Part shown: one piece after another, positions 1-5,304 of the stretch | Position numbering within the stretch: position 1 is the stretch's first letter | Layout of the letters: the number at the start of each line of letters is the position of its first letter | Source of the DNA: an uncultured Erysipelotrichaceae bacterium | Lineage (GTDB): Bacteria; Bacillota_I; Bacilli_A; RF39; UBA660 | Length of the DNA stretch: 6,512 nucleotides | Direction: 5' to 3' | NCBI GenBank assembly: GCA_902766815.1 | Contig: CACXEZ010000112.1 | Coordinates: forward strand, 1 to 6,512 | Notes under the pieces: generated by a model | What the model was told of the DNA's origin: nothing | Seen by the model: only the letters and a program-made list of their open reading frames with translations | Databases searched by the model: none | Program-made: the position numbers and the translations under genes

Positions 1-685
1 ATTAAAAGAAAAATGTAGTGAATTACATGAATTTAATCCGATGATGGGACATAGAGGATGCCGTTTAACTGTAACATATCCAGAAATTGCTAGAATGCAA
101 ACTCGTGCATTAATGGAAGCAGCAATTGAGGTGAGTTCTGAAGAAGGATACGATATTGTTCCTGAAATTATGATTCCATTGGTTGGAGAAGTAAAAGAAT
201 TAAAATTTGTAAAAGATATAGTGATTGAAACTGCAGAAAAAGTAAAAAAAGAGAAAGGCTCTGACATGGAATATCATATTGGTACTATGATTGAGATACC
301 GAGAGCAGCAATTACAGCAGATAAGATTGCTGAAGAGGCTGAATTCTTCTCATTTGGTACAAATGATTTAACACAAATGACTTTTGGTTTTTCAAGAGAT
401 GATGCTGGTAAATTCTTAGGATCATACTATGAGAACAAGATTTATGAACAAGATCCATTTGCTCGACTTGATCAAGAAGGAGTAGGCCAATTAGTAAAAA
501 TAGCAGTAGAAAAAGGAAAATCTACTAGATCTAACATTAAATTAGGAATCTGTGGAGAGCATGGTGGTGATCCATCATCAGTTGAATTCTGTCATAAGGC
601 TGGATTAACATATGTTTCATGTTCACCATTTAGAGTTCCTATTGCAAGATTAGCAGCAGCGCAAGCTAAGATACGAAATAGTTAA
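1..685 (+). CDS. ppdK: Pyruvate, phosphate dikinase, C-terminal part (5' end outside window)
   Basis: PPDK interconverts pyruvate + ATP + Pi and PEP + AMP + PPi in the cytoplasm. The frame is open from base 2, and the first ATG (41) is internal, so the gene runs in from the left; about 227 residues of a usual ~875 are present. They form the PEP/pyruvate-binding TIM-barrel domain. Visible signatures are FNPMMGHRGCRL, the MIEIPRAA strand, SFGTNDLTQMTFGFSRDD, and GICGEHGGDPSSVEF, whose Cys (codon 551-553) is the catalytic general acid in this family, followed by YVSCSPFRVPIARLAAAQA at the C-terminus. The stop is TAA at 683-685. Codon use differs from the genes downstream: TTC and A-ending codons (CCA, TCA, ACA) are frequent here, as expected of a highly expressed gene. 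No clear terminator follows. Family identity is certain; which direction the reaction runs in the cell cannot be told. Confidence 0.97.
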   Translation, partial: LKEKCSELHEFNPMMGHRGCRLTVTYPEIARMQTRALMEAAIEVSSEEGYDIVPEIMIPLVGEVKELKFVKDIVIETAEKVKKEKGSDMEYHIGTMIEIPRAAITADKIAEEAEFFSFGTNDLTQMTFGFSRDDAGKFLGSYYENKIYEQDPFARLDQEGVGQLVKIAVEKGKSTRSNIKLGICGEHGGDPSSVEFCHKAGLTYVSCSPFRVPIARLAAAQAKIRNS

Positions 686-742
686 TTGTTTTTCTAAAAC
701 ACGATTATATAAGGACTAAAACTTGAAAATTAACTATTAGTA

Positions 743-771
743 TTGACAATTCCTATAAAAAGTGCTATAAT
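743..771 (+). promoter_or_regulatory. Near-consensus vegetative (sigma-A) promoter, extended -10
   Basis: The -35 box TTGACA (743-748) and the -10 box TATAAT (766-771) both match consensus perfectly and are 17 bp apart. The bases before the -10 are TGC, making an extended -10. Transcription should start near 778, giving a leader of about 38 nt before the ATG at 816. This is the strongest promoter visible in the window. Confidence 0.88.
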
Positions 772-815
772 TTCCTTACTGGTTGAGTTATAGGCATATA
801 AAGGGGGAATACATT

Positions 816-1235
816 ATGAAAAATTCTTATGTAATAGAATATTTAAATGAGAATGAGTTCAGAAAAAAAGAAAGAGCAGTAAAAAAATATAACATGCTTG
901 CTTATAAAAAGTTAATTTTTGATTTTTATCCTAGTTTTCGAGATGGTAATTTTGATGGAGTAGTGGTATCTAAAAATACTTCTGAAGGTATTATTAAATA
1001 TGAGTTGAAATTACCTACTGATACTATGTTTGCTAAAGTTTATGAAGATATCATTTTACATTATACTGTGTATGAAAATCAAAATATTGTTATGCTAGAC
1101 AATATTACACCAGATGATATTTTGACCGAGGGGCACCAAAAAGAGTTAACTACTTATAAAGGAGTACCGATTTCAAAATCTCATGCTGAAAAAGATATGT
1201 TTAAGATTAACTTGTTAAATATGCTAGGAAAATAG
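816..1235 (+). CDS. Unrecognised 139-residue soluble protein
   Basis: I do not recognise this protein. The ATG at 816 is chosen because AAGGGGG (801-807) sits 8 nt upstream; an in-frame TTG at 783 has no such site and would fall almost at the transcription start. The 139 residues have no signal peptide or membrane segment. The N-terminal ~35 residues are rich in Lys, Arg and Glu and probably helical. The middle (about 45-95) alternates hydrophobic and polar residues, as in beta strands. Near the C-terminus are TEGHQKEL (104-111) and a short charged tail ending NLLNMLGK. Codon use matches the downstream genes, so nothing suggests recent transfer. It is a single-gene unit: a near-perfect promoter in front and a hairpin overlapping the stop codon. 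Strong expression is inferred from the promoter only. No function is proposed. Confidence 0.85.
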   Translation: MKNSYVIEYLNENEFRKKERAVKKYNMLAYKKLIFDFYPSFRDGNFDGVVVSKNTSEGIIKYELKLPTDTMFAKVYEDIILHYTVYENQNIVMLDNITPDDILTEGHQKELTTYKGVPISKSHAEKDMFKINLLNMLGK

Positions 1236-1254
1236 ATGAAAACCATCTATTTTC
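1228..1254 (+). terminator. Hairpin terminator overlapping the stop codon of the 816 gene
   Basis: GAAAATAGATG (1228-1238) and CATCTATTTTC (1244-1254) are perfect 11-bp inverted arms around a 5-nt loop (AAAAC). The TAG stop (1233-1235) lies inside the left arm. The right arm supplies a TTTTC tract and only two T's follow, so termination strength is uncertain. The A-rich left and T-rich right flanks could let it act on either strand. Confidence 0.7.
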
Positions 1255-1280
1255 TTAATGTTATGACATATAAGTATAGT
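1252..1280 (+). promoter_or_regulatory. Tentative promoter for the HD-domain gene
   Basis: TATAGT (1275-1280, 5/6 match) has TTCTTA (1252-1257, 3/6) 17 bp upstream, overlapping the end of the preceding hairpin. TATAAG (1269-1274) is an alternative -10, but it lacks a convincing -35. The leader would be very short, about 10-17 nt. A promoter is expected here because the preceding gene ends in a hairpin, but the elements are weak. Confidence 0.35.
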
Positions 1281-1297
1281 AAGTGAAGTAGAAAAGA

Positions 1298-1813
1298 GTG
1301 AAAAAGTTGCGTAATGTAGAGAACGATTATGAATATATGGAGTTAGTTTTAGATGTTTTACATCATGATAAGTTTTTAAAATTGAGAGATTGTGTTCATC
1401 ATGGAACTAGTCGATTTGAACATTCTGTTCGGGTTTCTTATTATTCTTATAAGATTACTAAAGCGTTGAAGTTAAATTATATGGAAACAGCTAGAGGGGC
1501 TTTGCTACATGATTTTTTTGTTAAGGAAGATATGCCAGCGATGAAACAAAAGTTTAGTTTGTTTTTTCATCCTTATCCTGCATTAAAGAATGCTCGGAAA
1601 TATTTTAATATTACAGAATTAGAGGAAGATATTATTATTAATCATATGTTTCCAACGTTACCTCATAAAATTCCTAGGCATACTGAGAGTTGGATTGTTA
1701 GTATGGTTGATAAGGTAGTTGCTACTTATGAATTTTATGAATCTTATGGTAGAGATGTGGTTTATAAGCTACCTAATCTTTCTGTGATGTTATTATTAAT
1801 TTTGAATTGGTAG
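1298..1813 (+). CDS. Small HD-domain metal-dependent phosphohydrolase
   Basis: This 171-residue cytoplasmic protein carries the HD superfamily pattern: H42 in RFEHSVRVSYYSYKI, the H71-D72 pair in GALLHDFF, further histidines H91 (FFHPYPAL) and H116 (INHMFP), and D138 in SMVDKVVATYE. This H...HD...H...D set binds metal in HD phosphohydrolases, which cleave phosphate esters of nucleotides or signalling molecules. The size and the HGTSRFEH and LLHDFF layout match small stand-alone HD proteins common in Firmicutes. The substrate cannot be inferred; no partner or sensor domain is attached. The start is taken as GTG 1298 with a weak upstream AAGTGAAG (1281-1288); the TTG at 1307 or the ATG at 1337 would also keep the whole HD core. 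The C-terminal ~20 residues are hydrophobic (SVMLLLILNW) but too short for a confident membrane helix. A strong hairpin follows the TAG. Confidence 0.9.
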   Translation: MKKLRNVENDYEYMELVLDVLHHDKFLKLRDCVHHGTSRFEHSVRVSYYSYKITKALKLNYMETARGALLHDFFVKEDMPAMKQKFSLFFHPYPALKNARKYFNITELEEDIIINHMFPTLPHKIPRHTESWIVSMVDKVVATYEFYESYGRDVVYKLPNLSVMLLLILNW

Positions 1814-1820
1814 TTGTTAT

Positions 1821-1850
1821 AAGAACACCTCTTGCAAAAGAGGTGTTCTT
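1821..1850 (+). terminator. 13-bp hairpin terminator after the HD gene
   Basis: AAGAACACCTCTT (1821-1833) and AAGAGGTGTTCTT (1838-1850) are perfect arms closing a GCAA loop, a stable GNRA tetraloop in RNA. It starts 7 nt after the stop codon. The following sequence, TATGTATAAT, is only moderately T-rich, so release may be incomplete. The hairpin is symmetrical and could work on both strands. Confidence 0.8.
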
Positions 1851-1860
1851 TATGTATAAT
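1832..1860 (+). promoter_or_regulatory. Candidate miaA promoter nested in the upstream terminator
   Basis: TATAAT (1855-1860) is a perfect -10 box. Exactly 17 bp upstream is TTGCAA (1832-1837), a 4/6 match to TTGACA that spans the loop of the preceding hairpin. Transcription would start near 1867, leaving about 19 nt before the miaA ATG, with the ribosome binding site inside that leader. Confidence 0.6.
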
Positions 1861-1885
1861 AATTGATGTTGAGAGAGGGTATTGT

Positions 1886-2782
1886 ATGAAAAAGGTTGTT
1901 GTTATTGTTGGTCCTACTGGCGTGGGAAAGACTAAATTATCTGTAGAACTTGCTAAAAAATTAGATGGAGAGATTATTAATGCAGATGCTATGCAAGTAT
2001 ATCGTGGATTAGATATCGGAACGGCAAAGGTTAAAGAGGAGGAGAAGGAAGGAATTTCTCATCATTTATTAGATATTAAAGATGTATGGGAAGAATATAC
2101 TATTTATCATTATCAAAGAGATTGTCGTAAGAAAATAGATGAAATATTTGAAAGAGGCCACACTCCTATTTTGGTAGGAGGAACTGGACTTTATATAAAA
2201 TGTGCTTTGTATGATTATCAACTTATAGAAAATAGAATTGATGTTTCCAAATATGATGATGTTTCTTTGGAAGAGTTATATCAAAAATTAATTGATTTGG
2301 ATGTTAAGGCTAATGGTATAATAGATAAGAATAATAGAAGAAGAGTAGTTAATGCTTTACTTTATTATGAAAAGAATCATGTGTCTATTACAGAAAATAA
2401 AACGGATAAACTTTTATATGATGCTGTATTTATTGGTCTTACTACTGATAGAGAGAATTTATATCAAAGAATTAATGATAGAGTAGATCAAATGATTAAT
2501 GGTGGTTTGATTGATGAAGTTAAGAAATATTATAAGGATAAATTATTAACAAAACCTGTGTTGAATGGAATTGGCTATAGGGAAGTTATCTCTTATTTGA
2601 ATGGAGATATTTCTTATGAAAAGGCAATTGATGAAATTAAAAAGAATTCTAGACATTATGCAAAGAGGCAATATACTTTTTTTAATCATCAATTGCCGGT
2701 TATGTGGTTTGAAACTAATTATGAGGATTTTCATCAAACTATTGAAGAAGTTATTCATTATATTGAGAAGATTAAATCATAG
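1886..2782 (+). CDS. miaA: tRNA dimethylallyltransferase MiaA
   Basis: MiaA transfers a dimethylallyl group to N6 of A37 in tRNAs that read UNN codons (i6A37), aiding codon pairing and frame maintenance. The start is ATG 1886, with AGAGAGGG (1872-1879) 6 nt upstream; an upstream in-frame TTG at 1832 lies inside the terminator hairpin and is rejected. The 298 residues are a normal family length. Motifs in order: P-loop GPTGVGKT (9-16), NADAMQVYRGLDIGTAK (32-48) with the catalytic Asp34, HHLLDI (59-64), ILVGGTGLYIK (95-105), NRRRVVNAL (150-158), the family signature NGIGYREV (227-234), and YAKRQYTFF (258-266). All are intact. The gene appears monocistronic, with its own promoter and a weak hairpin after the stop. 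In Bacillus, miaA lies in the same general chromosomal neighbourhood as cotE, mutS and mutL, which fits cotE appearing later in this window. Confidence 0.97.
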   Translation: MKKVVVIVGPTGVGKTKLSVELAKKLDGEIINADAMQVYRGLDIGTAKVKEEEKEGISHHLLDIKDVWEEYTIYHYQRDCRKKIDEIFERGHTPILVGGTGLYIKCALYDYQLIENRIDVSKYDDVSLEELYQKLIDLDVKANGIIDKNNRRRVVNALLYYEKNHVSITENKTDKLLYDAVFIGLTTDRENLYQRINDRVDQMINGGLIDEVKKYYKDKLLTKPVLNGIGYREVISYLNGDISYEKAIDEIKKNSRHYAKRQYTFFNHQLPVMWFETNYEDFHQTIEEVIHYIEKIKS

Positions 2783-2810
2783 TTTTTTGATGAAATTGGA
2801 AAATTTATTT

Positions 2811-2835
2811 CAAGATTGTGATATCTTGTTTTATT
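2811..2835 (+). terminator. Weak candidate terminator after miaA
   Basis: CAAGAT (2811-2816) and ATCTTG (2823-2828) form a 6-bp stem with a 6-nt loop, followed by TTTTATT (2829-2835). It starts 28 nt after the miaA stop. The stem is short and AT-rich, so some read-through into the downstream gap is likely. Confidence 0.5.
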
Positions 2836-2977
2836 GAGGATTATTTTAATCATTATGAAATTCTAACATAATCAATTTAGAATAATTTAAATTATAGGAG
2901 TTTAATACGACAGGCAAAGAAAAATATACGATAAAAATTCATTTATGAAAAAAGAGGTAGTAGTAAATATTTTGGTT

Positions 2978-3005
2978 AAGGTACTTTAAAGTACTTTTTT
3001 CTTTT
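2978..3005 (+). terminator. Intrinsic terminator upstream of the mnmA promoter
   Basis: AAGGTACT (2978-2985) pairs with AGTACTTT (2990-2997), with one G-T wobble, around a TTAA loop; the core is the palindrome GTACTTTAAAGTAC. A run of T's (2995-3000, then CTTTT) follows. It ends transcripts coming from miaA or from an unidentified RNA in the gap, and isolates the mnmA promoter. Confidence 0.7.
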
Positions 3006-3039
3006 ATTGGTTTTGGTTTTAATTTTTTAATGAAACATA

Positions 3040-3068
3040 ATGACTTTTCATAAGAAATTTGATACAAT
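3040..3068 (+). promoter_or_regulatory. mnmA promoter, extended -10 type
   Basis: ATGACT (3040-3045, 4/6) and TACAAT (3063-3068, 5/6) are 17 bp apart, and TGA directly before the -10 makes it an extended -10. Transcription would start near 3075, with the ribosome binding site (3080-3087) close behind. Confidence 0.65.
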
Positions 3069-3095
3069 ATAAGAAATTTAAGGGAAGTGATTGTG

Positions 3096-4175
3096 ATGAA
3101 AACAGTTGTTATTGGCATGTCTGGTGGTGTAGATTCTTCTGTAGCTGCTATATTGTTAAAAAAACAAGGTTATCGAGTTATTGGTCTTTTTATGAGAAAT
3201 TGGGATAGTACGATCAATAATGATTATTTGGGTAATCCTAATTTAGATCATGATATTTGTCCTCAGGAGGAGGATTATAACGATGCTTTGGCTGTATGTC
3301 AAAAATTAGATATTCCTCTTCATAGAGTGGATTTTGTAAAAGAATATTGGGATTATGTGTTCAAATATTTTTTAGATGAGTTAGAAAAAGGAAGAACACC
3401 TAATCCGGATGTTATGTGTAATAAATATATTAAGTTTGATTTGTTTATAGAGAAAGCTAAAGAATTAGGAGCAGATTATATTGCTACGGGGCATTATGCT
3501 AGAATTATTGATGGGAAGCTTTCTAGAGCAGTAGATTTAAATAAAGATCAGTCTTACTTTTTGGCTTATGTTTCAAAAGATAAGTTTCATAATGTTTTGT
3601 TTCCTATTGGGGAGTTAGAGAAGCCTAGAGTTAGAGAAATTGCGTTAGAATATGATTTGATTACAGCAAAGAAAAAAGATTCTACTGGTATTTGTTTTAT
3701 AGGAGAGAGAAATTTTAGTAAATTTTTGGAAAATTATTTACCAAATCAGCCTGGTAAGATTATTAATATTGAGACAAATAAGCAAGTAGGGGAACATATC
3801 GGTTTAATGTATTATACAATTGGTCAAAGAAGAGGTTTAAATCTTGGTGGTAATGAAGAGAAGAGTTATGTTGTAGAAAAAGATTTAAAAAATAATGTTT
3901 TATATGTTGCTAGTGGAGAAGAAAGTAAATATTTATATTCTAGCAGTGCTGTTATTGAAAACTTTAACTTTTTAACGGATGAAAGACCAGTTTCATGTAC
4001 TTGTAAATTTCGTTATAGACAGAAAGATATACCTGTTTCGGTAGAGTATTTTAAGAATCATACTTTAAAATTAAGTTATGAGAATGCTAAAGCTGTAACG
4101 CCGGGACAGTTTTGTGTATTGTACCTTGGTGAAACTTGTTTAGGTGGAGGAATTATTAAAGAAGTATTTAAATAA
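3096..4175 (+). CDS. mnmA: tRNA-specific 2-thiouridylase MnmA
   Basis: MnmA (TrmU) adenylates and thiolates U34 of tRNAs for Lys, Glu and Gln (s2U34), taking sulfur from a persulfide relay fed by a cysteine desulfurase. The start is ATG 3096, with AAGGGAAG (3080-3087) 8 nt upstream; in-frame GTGs at 3087 and 3093 overlap or crowd that site. The 359 residues are a usual length. Motifs: PP-loop GMSGGVDSS (7-15); GLFMRNWD (30-37); the first catalytic cysteine C108 in TPNPDVMCNKYIKF (101-114); ATGHYAR (130-136); DQSYFLAYV (151-159); the second catalytic cysteine C200 in STGICFIGER (196-205); then YTIGQRRGLNLGG and a C-terminal beta-barrel ending GGGIIKEVF. Both cysteines are present, so the enzyme looks active. 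The GT2 gene follows 15 bp after the stop and is probably co-transcribed. Confidence 0.98.
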   Translation: MKTVVIGMSGGVDSSVAAILLKKQGYRVIGLFMRNWDSTINNDYLGNPNLDHDICPQEEDYNDALAVCQKLDIPLHRVDFVKEYWDYVFKYFLDELEKGRTPNPDVMCNKYIKFDLFIEKAKELGADYIATGHYARIIDGKLSRAVDLNKDQSYFLAYVSKDKFHNVLFPIGELEKPRVREIALEYDLITAKKKDSTGICFIGERNFSKFLENYLPNQPGKIINIETNKQVGEHIGLMYYTIGQRRGLNLGGNEEKSYVVEKDLKNNVLYVASGEESKYLYSSSAVIENFNFLTDERPVSCTCKFRYRQKDIPVSVEYFKNHTLKLSYENAKAVTPGQFCVLYLGETCLGGGIIKEVFK

Positions 4176-4190
4176 AGGAATGAAGTCATT

Positions 4191-5135
4191 ATGAAAAAAA
4201 TGTTATCAGTTATTGTGCCTTGCTATAATGAAGAAGAATCTTTGCCATTTTTTTACCGAGAAATTAAGAAAGTGGCAAAGAAGATGCATGAGATTGATTT
4301 TGAATTTATATTCGTGGATGATGGTAGCAAAGATCGAACTTTGGAAGTTATTAAGAGCTTTTATCAGAAAGATAAGAGAGTTCGTTATTTATCTTTTTCT
4401 AGAAATTTTGGGAAAGAAGCTGCTATTTATGCTGGACTTGTGAAAAGTCGTGGAAATTATGTATCTTTGATGGATGCTGATTTACAAGATCCGCCTTTTA
4501 TGTTAATAGAAATGTATGATGCTATAGATAAAGAAGATTATGATTGTGTTGGAACTAGGAGAGTTACTAGGAAAGGGGAACCTCCTATTAGGAGCTTTTT
4601 TGCTAGAAGGTTTTATAGAATTATTAATCGATTAAGTAAAATTGAAATGGTAGATGGGGCACGGGACTATCGATTGATGAAGAGAAAAATGGTAGATGCT
4701 ATTTTAGAGATGGAGGAGTATAATCGTTATTCAAAGGGATTATTTAGTTTTGTTGGATTTAAAACTAAGTGGTTAGAGTATGAAAATGTCAATAGAGTTG
4801 CTGGAGAAACGAAATGGAGTTTTTGGAAATTATTGATTTATGCAATTGAAGGAATTACGGCTTTTTCTACTGTTCCACTTGTTTTATCGGCTGTTGTTGG
4901 TATTCTTTTTTGTGTTATTTCTTTTATTATGATTTTAGTTATTATTGTCAAGACATTAATTTATGGAGATCCTGTAAGTGGATGGCCAAGTCTTGTGTGT
5001 ATTATCTTTATGATTAGTGGTATTCAATTATTTTGTATGGGGATCATGGGTGAGTATTTGGCAAAGACTTATTTGGAAACTAAAAGAAGACCTATTTATA
5101 TTTTACGAGAGGATAGCGATGAGGAGAATAAGTAA
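4191..5135 (+). CDS. GT2 glycosyltransferase, membrane-anchored, polyprenol-phosphate type (GtrB/CsbB-like)
   Basis: Enzymes of this type move a sugar from a nucleotide donor to undecaprenyl phosphate on the cytoplasmic face; the lipid-linked sugar is then flipped and used to decorate surface polymers. The 314 residues have a GT-A catalytic domain: SVIVPCYNEEESL (6-18), FVDDGSKDRT (41-50), SRNFGKEAAIYAGL (70-83), the DxD-containing MDADLQDPP (94-102), GTRR (121-124), and GARDYRLM (156-163). A basic stretch with Arg residues (134-148) precedes KWSFWKLL (208-215). Two membrane helices follow, about 226-254 and 265-289, then a short charged tail. The start is ATG 4191, with AAAGGA (4174-4179) overlapping the mnmA stop. 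No flippase (GtrA-like) or sugar-transferring partner (YfhO-like) is adjacent, so the sugar and acceptor are unknown. No clear terminator follows. Confidence 0.92.
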   Translation: MKKMLSVIVPCYNEEESLPFFYREIKKVAKKMHEIDFEFIFVDDGSKDRTLEVIKSFYQKDKRVRYLSFSRNFGKEAAIYAGLVKSRGNYVSLMDADLQDPPFMLIEMYDAIDKEDYDCVGTRRVTRKGEPPIRSFFARRFYRIINRLSKIEMVDGARDYRLMKRKMVDAILEMEEYNRYSKGLFSFVGFKTKWLEYENVNRVAGETKWSFWKLLIYAIEGITAFSTVPLVLSAVVGILFCVISFIMILVIIVKTLIYGDPVSGWPSLVCIIFMISGIQLFCMGIMGEYLAKTYLETKRRPIYILREDSDEENK

Positions 5136-5205
5136 GATTGTTAATTTTTAAGGTTTTTGTTTATTTTGATATATTAGTAGAAGTTGTATTTTAAAACAAC
5201 ATAGA

Positions 5206-5232
5206 TTTACTTCTCATTAATATTGCTATAAT
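5206..5232 (+). promoter_or_regulatory. Candidate distal promoter for the 5305 gene
   Basis: TGCTATAAT (5224-5232) is a perfect extended -10 box. The best -35 is TTTACT (5206-5211, 4/6), but its spacing is only 15 bp, so recognition would depend on the extended -10. The leader would be about 65 nt. Confidence 0.45.
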
Positions 5233-5251
5233 TACTTTATGGTTAATTAAT

Positions 5252-5280
5252 TTGCTTTTTTTTAATAAATGTATTATAAT
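5252..5280 (+). promoter_or_regulatory. Candidate proximal promoter for the 5305 gene
   Basis: TATAAT (5275-5280) is a perfect -10 box with TTGCTT (5252-5257, 3/6) exactly 17 bp upstream. Transcription would start near 5287, just ahead of the GGGGGTG ribosome binding site (5293-5299). Confidence 0.5.
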
Positions 5281-5304
5281 ATTGGTCCATATGGGGGTGT
5301 TAGT

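Larger units (their letters stand above)
2783..3086. other. 304-bp gap between miaA and mnmA: two terminators, a promoter, an unexplained segment
   Basis: The gap holds a weak hairpin close to miaA (2811-2835), a better hairpin with a T-tract at 2978-3005, and the mnmA promoter at 3040-3068. Between the two hairpins, about 140 bp (2836-2977) has no gene of convincing size. It contains a good-looking TAGGAG (2896-2901) with no ATG, GTG or TTG at proper distance, and a 14-codon ATG frame (2945-2989) without a ribosome binding site, whose stop lies in the loop of the second hairpin. I found no convincing promoter for this segment and no riboswitch consensus I can name. Confidence 0.6.

Noticed and set aside
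677..738. 11-bp inverted repeat AATAGTTAATT / AATTAACTATT with a 40-nt loop, spanning the ppdK stop and ending just before the -35 box at 743.
   Set aside because: The arms are almost pure A/T and the loop is long. By rough estimate, one such match within a 60-bp reach is not surprising in a window this AT-rich. There is no T-tract, so it is neither a clear terminator nor a clear operator.
2546..2758. 70-codon open frame on the minus strand inside miaA.
   Set aside because: It lies wholly within a well-supported gene, has no ribosome binding site, and its composition is what antisense of AT-rich coding sequence gives.
2601..2837. 78-codon + frame overlapping the end of miaA.
   Set aside because: It is out of frame with miaA. 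The part beyond the miaA stop is only about 18 codons, runs through the weak terminator, and has no ribosome binding site.
2904..2914. TAATACGACAGG, resembling the beginning of a phage T7-type promoter.
   Set aside because: Only the first nine bases match; the CTCACTATA part is missing and there is no other phage signal nearby.
2900..3005. Possible T-box or other riboswitch leader: GAGGTAGTAGTAA, TTTTGGTTAAGGTAC, then a terminator.
   Set aside because: The T-box core (AGGGTGGNACCGCG type) and a full stem I are absent. The segment is far too short, and it ends upstream of the mnmA promoter, so it could not control mnmA from that promoter.
4213..4443. 76-codon + frame inside the glycosyltransferase gene.
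   Set aside because: It is a shifted-frame shadow of the conserved GT2 motifs, with no independent start signal.
5177..5214. GTTGT / ACAAC small stem with outer AGAAGT / ACTTCT arms after the glycosyltransferase gene.
   Set aside because: The inner stem has only 5 bp, an 8-nt bulge separates the arms, and no T-tract follows. I would not call it a terminator.
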